From positions 1 through 8,763 of the forward strand of contig UQXJ01000046.1 in NCBI GenBank assembly GCA_900545015.1: DNA of 8,763 bases. The letters run 5' to 3'. Numbering within the stretch: position 1 is the stretch's first letter; the number at the start of each line of letters is the position of its first letter. This stretch comes from an uncultured Mollicutes bacterium. GTDB taxonomy: Bacteria > Bacillota_I > Bacilli_A > RFN20 > CAG-826. Shown piece after piece: positions 1 to 6,675 of this stretch. The translations under genes and the position numbers were made by a program. The notes beneath the pieces are model-generated. The model worked only from the letters and a program-made list of their open reading frames with translations, did no database searches and was not told where the DNA came from.

Positions 1-30
1 GGGAAAGAAATTCTTGCAAAATTAGGTATA

Positions 31-33
31 TAG
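31..33 (+). other. In-frame TAG interrupting the OB-fold-like reading frame
   Basis: Reading frame 1 gives GKEILAKLGI, then TAG, then YIKLEIF and continues open to 1332. The ten residues before the stop fit the same domain better than either other frame, which both meet stops soon. The TAG sits in TATATAGTATATA (27-39), a direct repeat of TATATA separated by G. Possible explanations are a nonsense mutation or small insertion that made a pseudogene, a sequencing or assembly error, or a true stop of an upstream gene. Confidence 0.5.
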
Positions 34-1332
34 TATATAAAATTAGAAATTTTTAGTACAGTTAAAAAATATTGGAATAAAGAAAATATCAAAGTTGGTG
101 ATTATGTAACAATTGAAGGAAACTTCACACATTATAATAGCAAAATCACAATTGATTTAGCTGATGAAGGCACTACAGTTCATAACGAATCAAAAGATAA
201 GACAAACATTATTTGTTCATCAAGCGCTGATAGCGTTGAAGTTGGAAAAACAATTAAATTAAGCGCTACTCTTCCTGAAGGTATGGAAGGCACTCCAACT
301 TACGAAATCATTAAAGGAAAAGACAATGCAACTTTAGAAGGAGATATTTTAGCAGGAACTAAAGCTGGACAAGTTGTCATCGTTGCAAAATTAAACGGTA
401 AAACATCTATGCCAATTGAAATTATTGTTAAAGAAGGAAGTTTTTCTTCGATTTCTTCGATTAGAGATATGGAAATCGGTGCTCAAGTTACTGCTATTGG
501 TAAAGTATTGACTTATCTTAAAAATGGCTTAGTAATTCAAGATGAAACAGGGTATTTATATTGCACTGCAGATGATGACTTCTATCCTTACGGAATTAAC
601 ATCGGAGATACAATTAAAGTTGTCGGAACGCGCAACACTTACAACGCTAAAAAACCTGTAGAATCTATTAGTGACTCAGTTTTTGAGGTCATTACTCCAA
701 AAACAATTAACACAGAATATCAAAAAATAAAACAATCTGATTTTAAAAATTTCACAAAAGAAGAACTTAAATATGGTAAAGCAGTTGAAGTTGATCTAGT
801 TGTCGATAAAATGTATACAACAAACGGGACATATAATGGTAGAGGTTTATTTGTAGCAGATGCAAATGATGAACCAGGCACAGAATATTATTTCTATGGA
901 TGGGGAAGCGACAAATTTTTAAAAAAGCTTACCACAACAAGAGTCCAAGCAATCGTTTATCAAACATATAATACAGCTATCGGAAAAACGGGTTATATTT
1001 TAATGATAGTAACTGCAAGAGAAATCGTTATTGCTCCAGAATCAATTAATTTAACTTTAGAAAAAGATACAATTGATAATCATGTTACATTTGGTAGTTC
1101 AATGACTTACGCAGATATCACTGTAGGACCAGAGGGTGCTTCAGCTAATGACATTAAACTTGTAGCTGTTGAAGGTGCAGACCTTGTCGAAATTTCATCT
1201 GATTTCTTTCATGCATTCAAAATCAAAGCAATTAGCAAAGCAGGCAAAGTTAGACTTCAAGCTCAAACAAGCGATGGTAGCGTTAAATCAAATATCGTTG
1301 AATTAACAATTACTCTTTATGTCGAACAATAA
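34..1332 (+). CDS. 3' part of a secreted protein with OB-fold-like and Ig-like domains; start missing
   Basis: The open frame runs from just after an in-frame TAG (31-33) to TAA at 1330-1332. Domains as read: the end of an OB-fold-like domain (about 34-190), a Big_2-like Ig domain (about 200-435), a second OB-fold-like domain (about 442-696), a third, more diverged one (about 700-1032), and a C-terminal Ig-like domain (about 1035-1329). The motif [VI]-G-D-x-[VI]-x-[IV]-x-G followed by Y-N occurs twice (94-138 and 601-645), typical of extracellular OB-fold domains. No catalytic domain is visible. The only in-frame ATG near the 5' end, at 283, lies inside the first Ig domain and has GAAGG only one base upstream, so it is unlikely to be the real start. 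No ATG, GTG or TTG occurs in frame between 34 and 282. The protein is therefore either the tail of a longer surface protein that begins before the window or a degraded gene. The function is unknown. Similar domains sit in large surface adhesins and at the ends of extracellular nucleases. Confidence 0.62.
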   Translation, partial: YIKLEIFSTVKKYWNKENIKVGDYVTIEGNFTHYNSKITIDLADEGTTVHNESKDKTNIICSSSADSVEVGKTIKLSATLPEGMEGTPTYEIIKGKDNATLEGDILAGTKAGQVVIVAKLNGKTSMPIEIIVKEGSFSSISSIRDMEIGAQVTAIGKVLTYLKNGLVIQDETGYLYCTADDDFYPYGINIGDTIKVVGTRNTYNAKKPVESISDSVFEVITPKTINTEYQKIKQSDFKNFTKEELKYGKAVEVDLVVDKMYTTNGTYNGRGLFVADANDEPGTEYYFYGWGSDKFLKKLTTTRVQAIVYQTYNTAIGKTGYILMIVTAREIVIAPESINLTLEKDTIDNHVTFGSSMTYADITVGPEGASANDIKLVAVEGADLVEISSDFFHAFKIKAISKAGKVRLQAQTSDGSVKSNIVELTITLYVEQ

Positions 1333-1354
1333 ACTATAAAAATTTAGTTTTATA

Positions 1355-1391
1355 AAAAGAGACCTAGCTTAAAGATTACTAGGTCTCTTTT
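1355..1391 (+). terminator. Intrinsic terminator of the plus-strand gene, probably bidirectional
   Basis: A perfect 13-bp inverted repeat (AAAAGAGACCTAG at 1355-1367, CTAGGTCTCTTTT at 1379-1391) encloses an 11-base loop. It lies 22 bases after the TAA at 1332. The right arm ends in TTTT, and the left flank is AAAAA, which reads as TTTTT on the minus strand. It can therefore stop transcription from both sides of this convergent region. Confidence 0.85.
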
Positions 1392-1410
1392 AAATTGAAC
1401 AAAATCAAAA

Positions 1411-1454
1411 TAAAAACTAGTTATAGAAGATTACTCCTTTATAACTAGTTTTTA
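1411..1454 (-). terminator. Intrinsic terminator of the minus-strand operon
   Basis: A perfect 15-bp inverted repeat (1411-1425 with 1440-1454, core AAAAACTAGTTATA) encloses a 14-base loop. It lies 26 bases beyond the stop codon of the last minus-strand gene. In minus-strand sense the stem ends in CTAGTTTTTA and is followed by TTTTGATTTTG, a U-rich tail. The stem itself is AT-rich, so the hairpin at 1355-1391 may act as a backup. Confidence 0.8.
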
Positions 1455-1480
1455 AATTTAAATTTATATAGAAATGAATT

Positions 1481-3148
1481 TTAAAATTTATTAATTGCTC
1501 CAAAAGAAAGCTTATAATCATTACCTAAAATATCTGGAATATTAACATTCATATTTTTACAGTTTTCCTCATTATAAACAGAATCATAAGTAAATGTCGC
1601 GTAATCTTTAATTTTGCCGAAGCCAATTAGTGAATCAACATCATTTGGAGTCTTCTTTAGAGGTCTAGGATCAACATCCAAATAAATTCCCATTTCATCA
1701 ACATTTTTAATTGCTGAAATACTATGAATTATATTGTTTGAAATAGAAACATTAGTCATATTTCCTAAAGTAAATGAAGCATTTTTAGAACGAGAAAAAA
1801 CAATATTATTATAGAAACTTAAAGTTCTATCATTGTTAATTTCAATAATATTTCTTGTAGTTTTATCAGTAATAATTGTGTTGTTATAACACTCAATTTT
1901 TCCTGAATAATAATTTGCATAAATAATTCCTTTATTTCCATAGTCATTAATAGAAACGTTATATCTAAGAATTACGTTATCACTTGCGCCTTTATCATTT
2001 TTACTTGTTCCATCGCAAGAAATATATAATCCAAAAGAATTATTATGAGAATAATTGTATTGAAAAATAACATTTTTTGTTTGAAGATCGCTATCAAGCA
2101 TTGCTCCATCTTGAACTTTTCCATCTGCTCTTAAAGATGCTTTATTGTTGTATCCTTCATTATATTCAACAACAATATCATCAACATAGCTGGTGACAAT
2201 TTGGTTTCCTGCGTTACAGATAATTGCAGTATCATGGACAACATTATGATCAAACTTTCCACCTTTAATATTTCTTAAAAAAGCAGCATTTTTTCCAATA
2301 TATGATATTTCATTATTAGAAATTGTAACATTTGTATGAGCATATTTTTCAAACTCATCATCATAAGGAGAGACTTTAGAAACTCTTGTTCCTACAACTT
2401 TATACCAAGTAGCAATTCCAACATTTGTAACATTTTCAATTTTTGAATTTAAAACATTAAAACAATCAATTTTTGCATTTCCATCTGAACTCCAAAGATG
2501 AATTCCTCCTGTAAGTTTTGATTTCATTGCCATACCTTGATTTTCTTTATCACTAAATCCATAAATGTCATGGATATATAGATTTTTTAATGTAATGTTA
2601 TGATAAGTTTTTACTTCTTCAGCACTCTCTTCGTTGCTTAATTCAACAAGAATTCCTTTTGCTGCACTTTCTTCTTTTATTTCAGAATAAATTTCCATAT
2701 TTTGAAATAAAATATTTGAGCAATTTGAGATGTAAACAATTCCTTTATCTAAAGTTTCTTTCCCTACAATTTTAGGTTTATCACCTTTATCACCATAACT
2801 TGTAAAAATTATAGGATTATCTTTTTCACCATTAAGATTTTTTAAAGAAAATTGTTCTTTAAAAACAGAATTCTTCTTAAGAAAAATCTTTGTACCAGGT
2901 TTAAAAGAAATATCATTTATCTTTGATAAATTTGAATATGGTTTTTCTTTTGTTCCATCTCCATCGGTACTTTCACTATCGAAAAAATATGCATCACCAG
3001 TTTCATCAATCGGTTCATCAAGAGGAGGTTCAATTGGTTCATGACAAACATCATCTCCTCCTGATCCTATATTACTACTAGAGCATGATGAAAGTAAAAA
3101 TCCTAGTGAAAATATAATTAATAAACTACTCTTTTTACTTAAATTCAT
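1481..3148 (-). CDS. Right-handed parallel beta-helix lipoprotein, probable polysaccharide-acting or -binding protein
   Basis: The 555-residue product starts with a type II signal peptide whose lipobox LLSSC puts the lipidated Cys at residue 22. An acidic, proline-rich linker follows (residues 31-50, with EPIE, PPLD and EPID in series). Residues 52-130 match the usual N-terminal cap of extracellular beta-helix proteins: GDGTKEKPYSNLSKIN, then FKPGTKIFLKKNSVF, then NPIIFTSYG. From about 130 to 480 there are Asn-rich coils (NVTISNNEIS, NVIFQYNYSHNN, NVILRYNVSIND), as in PbH1 repeats. The C-terminus ends in LGNDYKLSFGA, resembling the DxxGNxxxxxxxIGA ending of this class. Such folds occur in pectate lyases, several PL and GH families, and non-enzymatic binders. 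I could not assign a family or a catalytic residue set, though the DGAMLDSD stretch (residues 357-364) is a candidate site. The start is supported by TAGGAG (3155-3160) six bases upstream. It is the last gene of the operon, 18 bases after the GH3 gene. Confidence 0.85.
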   Translation of the reverse strand: MNLSKKSSLLIIFSLGFLLSSCSSSNIGSGGDDVCHEPIEPPLDEPIDETGDAYFFDSESTDGDGTKEKPYSNLSKINDISFKPGTKIFLKKNSVFKEQFSLKNLNGEKDNPIIFTSYGDKGDKPKIVGKETLDKGIVYISNCSNILFQNMEIYSEIKEESAAKGILVELSNEESAEEVKTYHNITLKNLYIHDIYGFSDKENQGMAMKSKLTGGIHLWSSDGNAKIDCFNVLNSKIENVTNVGIATWYKVVGTRVSKVSPYDDEFEKYAHTNVTISNNEISYIGKNAAFLRNIKGGKFDHNVVHDTAIICNAGNQIVTSYVDDIVVEYNEGYNNKASLRADGKVQDGAMLDSDLQTKNVIFQYNYSHNNSFGLYISCDGTSKNDKGASDNVILRYNVSINDYGNKGIIYANYYSGKIECYNNTIITDKTTRNIIEINNDRTLSFYNNIVFSRSKNASFTLGNMTNVSISNNIIHSISAIKNVDEMGIYLDVDPRPLKKTPNDVDSLIGFGKIKDYATFTYDSVYNEENCKNMNVNIPDILGNDYKLSFGAINKF

Positions 3149-3166
3149 AAAAAACTCCTACAAATC

Positions 3167-6100
3167 TTAATTATTTTTTTCTTTTTTAAAAATTTTATTA
3201 TCAATTAACGATTTAAATTTATCAGATTCTTCATAAGTTATTGAGAAAGCGTAGAATGCTACACCTAGAGCAAATAGTACATCACAAGTAATGCAAACAC
3301 AATTCAAAGCAATAACCCATGGAGGAGTTACAGTTCTAAAAACGGTATTAACATCCATTCCATTCATTGCATTTGATTTTGCAACTGTATAAAGAATTCT
3401 ATGTGCTTCTTCTCTCATTGCTTGTGCAACTTTTCCATATCCTTCTTTAAATTTAGCAAATGGTTTTGTGTTATCAATATCACCATCAAGAAGAGCACAG
3501 CCGCCCATAACACCACCAACTGAATCCATATATCCACCTTGGTAGTAATCACTTACTGCAAATCCACTCATATTAAATTCATCACGTAAAACAGTATTGA
3601 TAAATCCTTGTTGGCTAGTCCAAATTGTTCCAATTCTATTAAAACCAGTCATAACATTTTCAGCATCTGCTTCTTTAATAGCAATTTCAAATGGTTTTAA
3701 ATAAATTTCTCTAATTGTTTGTTCATTGCACCAAGTATTAACACCTTCTCTATTCTTTTCTTGATCATTTAAGACAGCGTGTTTCATATAAACATAAACA
3801 CCTGATTTATGTATGCCTTTAACTTCACTTGCTGCTGTATAACCAGCGAGTACGCCATCTTCACTAGCATATTCAAAAGCTCTTCCGTTATATGTTCCTC
3901 TATGAATATTAACTCCTAAACCATAAAGTCCTGAATAACCAGCCCATAAGCAATCTTCACCAACCATTGTTCCTACTTCTTCACCAAGTTCTTTATTTCT
4001 ACTTGCAGCAAGAAGTGAAGGAGTTGGATACATAATAGGAGATGAATCACTATCTGAGTCTCCATAAAGGAAAGCAAATCTATAAAGTGCTGATGTATCG
4101 TTATTGTCATAACTTAAAACTGGACCCATTGCGCCATTTCCATCAATTGTTTCAGGCTTATTAACAGAATCGACACCAGCTGTTTTTCTTAAGCCTTGAG
4201 CTAATAAATAAGATGTGTCTTCAAATGTTAATTGATCAAGTAATTTATCCCACTTTGGATCGTTATAATCTGTGAAATATAATTTACCGGTTTTATCCAT
4301 TGAAAGCATTGAAGCAAGTGTCATGTCGTTATCTGCTCCATATATTGGATAAGGTGTATCATCTTTTTGAATATTTTGAGAAAGTTTTTCACCATCTTTC
4401 TTCATATTTTCATTAGTTTTAACAATTACTTGATTATTAAGTAATGCATTACTTGAAGAAATTCCAAGTTTCACTGTTCCATCCCAATTTGAACGTGAAA
4501 TATAATTAACTTTATTCTCACCTTTATTTTTATAAAGATTTAAATCAGCATTATCAAATTGGTTAGTGATAGGCTTTTCTGTTTCTTTACTAACTGAATA
4601 TGTTTTATCGTCAAAATCCTTTGTGAATTTTTTAACTAAACTTCCGTTTCCAGAGCCATCCATTCCATCAGATTTTGTTTTTCCTTTAGCATTTAATATA
4701 TTATTTGTTGCATCATGAGCATCTTTTCCAACAGCAAAATAATAATCACCTGCATCAACAACATATGTTTTAGCATTATGAGAATCATAACTTGCAAATA
4801 CATCGCCATTAACTTTTACGCTAACTGTTTCAGTATCACCAGGTTTTAATAAGCTAGTTTTTGTATATTGAACTAAATCAACAGCAGATTTTTCAATTCC
4901 ATTTGTAACATCATAAGTTGTATATGGTTTTTGAATATAAAAATCTACACCTTCTTTTCCAGCAATTTTACCAGTATTTGTAACTTTAACACTTAATTCA
5001 TATGTATCATCATCATTCTTAATAGCTTTGAAATCTGAGTATGAGAATGTTGTATAACTTAATCCATATCCAAAAGGATAAGAAACTACATCTTTATAAT
5101 TAAATGTGCCAACATTACTTTTATCTTTTAAAATAGTGTCTTCATAACGTGTTTCTGTATAACGATATCCGTTATAAATACCTTCTTGGTAAACAACATA
5201 ACTATTTGATTTACCACTATTTGCTGTTGAAATTACTGTACCTTGGTTTTTATAATTTCCAAAATTAGCATAAACAGGATTGAAATAATGTTTTTTATAA
5301 TAAGTATCTGTTAATTTTCCACTTGGATTAGCCGTTCCGTTAAGAACTTTTGCAATACCATCTGTTGCGTTACTTCCGCCAATTCCTACCCATAAAACAG
5401 CATCAATGTCATATTCAGGATCATCGATATAATCACATTGAACTTGGTTAACGCTATTTAATAAAACAACAATTTTAGAGATCTTCTTAGCAGCTTTTAA
5501 TGCTTTTAAATTCTTTAAAACATCTTTTTCACTAGGTGATAATTCAAGATAATTACCATTTGTGTATCCTGTTCCTGAAGAATTAGCAAATTTTAAATCA
5601 GAAGCTTCTGTACCATATCTAGAAAGAACAAAAATACCAGCTTCAGCTTCTTTTTCACGTGCATTTTTATCAATTTGATCCCACTTTGCATCTCTTATTT
5701 CGTAATGAGCAGCATCACTTGATGTACTTGAAGTGTGATTATTAAAGTATTGTTTATTGTTAGCGTACCATGAATATAAATCTTCATTAACCTTGAAGCC
5801 GTTATTTGTTAATCCATCCTTTAAAGAAACATATTCACTATTTTTTGCATAAGATGAACCACCACCAGAATGAATAAAATTTACTGATGATGAACTATAT
5901 AAATTAATTTTTGCGTCATTAGTTAAAGGAAGAGCATTACCTTTATTTTTTAAAAGAACTGCACCTTCTTGAGTTGTTCTGCTACTTACTTCTTTAGCAT
6001 CATCTTGAAGGTCACTAATAGATGTATAATCAGAAAAATAATAAATATTTTCTCCATCTCCACCATTATCTTCTCTAACTTGATTAGATTGTCCTAAAAA

Positions 6101-6211
6101 GCCAGTGATTGCACCTTCATTAGCTAAAGCGATATTCCCACCAACAAGTGTAATACCAAAAATTAATGTCGTAATATTAGCAACAATTTTTCCTATATTT
6201 ACTAATTTCAT
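3167..6211 (-). CDS. Membrane-anchored glycoside hydrolase family 3 protein (beta-glucosidase-like), reversed domain order
   Basis: This 1014-residue enzyme has the GH3 domains in the reversed order known from Ruminococcus albus and Butyrivibrio beta-glucosidases. The GH3 C-terminal (alpha/beta sandwich) domain comes first (about 75-390: GAVLLKNKGNALPL, NPSGKLTDT, YPFGYGLSYTTF). A fibronectin III-like domain follows (about 392-500: VTNTGKIAGKEGVDFYIQKP, LLKPGDTETVSV). The TIM barrel is last (about 620-945). In the barrel, D690 in IDGNG, NGRAFEY (775-781), KH (810-811) and NDQEKNR match substrate-site motifs. D888 in GFAVSDYY is the expected nucleophile, and E202 in GTEASDLK the expected acid/base. 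Residues 10-30 are hydrophobic and end in ALA before Asn31, either a cleavable signal or an anchor. A second hydrophobic segment (about 964-990) is followed by a Lys-rich tail, so the catalytic part should lie outside the cell. The family hydrolyses terminal beta-linked glucose, xylose or related sugars with retention; the exact substrate cannot be read here. The gene starts 2 bases after the small membrane protein gene. Confidence 0.94.
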   Translation of the reverse strand: MKLVNIGKIVANITTLIFGITLVGGNIALANEGAITGFLGQSNQVREDNGGDGENIYYFSDYTSISDLQDDAKEVSSRTTQEGAVLLKNKGNALPLTNDAKINLYSSSSVNFIHSGGGSSYAKNSEYVSLKDGLTNNGFKVNEDLYSWYANNKQYFNNHTSSTSSDAAHYEIRDAKWDQIDKNAREKEAEAGIFVLSRYGTEASDLKFANSSGTGYTNGNYLELSPSEKDVLKNLKALKAAKKISKIVVLLNSVNQVQCDYIDDPEYDIDAVLWVGIGGSNATDGIAKVLNGTANPSGKLTDTYYKKHYFNPVYANFGNYKNQGTVISTANSGKSNSYVVYQEGIYNGYRYTETRYEDTILKDKSNVGTFNYKDVVSYPFGYGLSYTTFSYSDFKAIKNDDDTYELSVKVTNTGKIAGKEGVDFYIQKPYTTYDVTNGIEKSAVDLVQYTKTSLLKPGDTETVSVKVNGDVFASYDSHNAKTYVVDAGDYYFAVGKDAHDATNNILNAKGKTKSDGMDGSGNGSLVKKFTKDFDDKTYSVSKETEKPITNQFDNADLNLYKNKGENKVNYISRSNWDGTVKLGISSSNALLNNQVIVKTNENMKKDGEKLSQNIQKDDTPYPIYGADNDMTLASMLSMDKTGKLYFTDYNDPKWDKLLDQLTFEDTSYLLAQGLRKTAGVDSVNKPETIDGNGAMGPVLSYDNNDTSALYRFAFLYGDSDSDSSPIMYPTPSLLAASRNKELGEEVGTMVGEDCLWAGYSGLYGLGVNIHRGTYNGRAFEYASEDGVLAGYTAASEVKGIHKSGVYVYMKHAVLNDQEKNREGVNTWCNEQTIREIYLKPFEIAIKEADAENVMTGFNRIGTIWTSQQGFINTVLRDEFNMSGFAVSDYYQGGYMDSVGGVMGGCALLDGDIDNTKPFAKFKEGYGKVAQAMREEAHRILYTVAKSNAMNGMDVNTVFRTVTPPWVIALNCVCITCDVLFALGVAFYAFSITYEESDKFKSLIDNKIFKKEKNN

Positions 6212-6213
6212 AA

Positions 6214-6663
6214 TTATTCTTTAACCTCAACTTTTTTTAATTTTATTTCGTGTTTTTTAACTAAATAAATTGATACATTGCTTAAAACTATACAAAGTAA
6301 ATAAAAAATCACTGATAATAAAACATTTTTGTCAATTAAAGCAAACGCTTCTAAACTTATTCCGTTAAAGAATACGCCACTAAAATACATATAAATATAG
6401 TTAACGAATAATAAGAATGAAATAAAACTAAAAACCCATAAAACAAATGAAGCATATTTTTGAGTTTTATTAATTAAAAGCATTCCAACATAAAGAGCTA
6501 TTCCAATAAAAAACGGGATAACAGCTGAAGAATTTTTATATTCATCAAGGGATGCACCCATCGTTAGATAAGATGCAGATGCAATAATTCCGCAAATTAT
6601 ACTAACGATGGCAAAATAGAAACCTATTGATTTATAAAAATCCTTATTAAATAAGTTTTTCAT
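6214..6663 (-). CDS. Small four-helix integral membrane protein coupled to GH3
   Basis: The 149-residue product has four hydrophobic segments at about residues 12-36, 47-65, 70-96 and 113-135. A Lys-containing N-terminus (MKNLFNKDFYK) and a strongly basic C-terminal tail (KKHEIKLKKVEVKE) suggest that both ends are cytoplasmic. There is no recognisable enzymatic motif, no transporter signature and no conserved charged residue pattern inside the helices. It sits between a carbohydrate-binding-type lipoprotein gene (10 bases upstream) and the GH3 gene (2 bases downstream). That position suggests it helps membrane insertion, anchoring or assembly of the GH3, whose own C-terminal helix could pack against it; this is inference. 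The start is supported by AAAGGAT at 6669-6675, which overlaps the stop codon of the upstream gene. I do not recognise a named family. Confidence 0.85.
   Translation of the reverse strand: MKNLFNKDFYKSIGFYFAIVSIICGIIASASYLTMGASLDEYKNSSAVIPFFIGIALYVGMLLINKTQKYASFVLWVFSFISFLLFVNYIYMYFSGVFFNGISLEAFALIDKNVLLSVIFYLLCIVLSNVSIYLVKKHEIKLKKVEVKE
6225..6228 (-). promoter_or_regulatory. Distant Shine-Dalgarno candidate of the GH3 gene, inside the preceding gene
   Basis: The best match upstream of the GH3 start is GAGG, inside the last codons of the preceding gene and 13 bases from the ATG. That spacing is long. With the stop and start only 2 bases apart, translation by re-initiation from the upstream gene is the likelier route, which would tie the amounts of the two proteins together. 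Confidence 0.4.
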
Positions 6664-6668
6664 TTATA

Positions 6669-6675
6669 ATCCTTT
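6669..6675 (-). promoter_or_regulatory. Shine-Dalgarno site overlapping the upstream stop codon
   Basis: AAAGGAT precedes the ATG of the four-helix membrane protein by five bases. Its first two bases are part of the TAA (6674-6676) of the lipoprotein gene before it. The overlap fixes the start choice and indicates that the two genes are on one transcript and probably translationally linked. Confidence 0.65.

Noticed and set aside
283..285. ATG at 283 as the true start of the plus-strand gene
   Set aside because: It lies in the middle of an Ig-like domain, the only SD-like bases (GAAGG) nearly abut it, and domain-like coding extends at least 240 bases further upstream.
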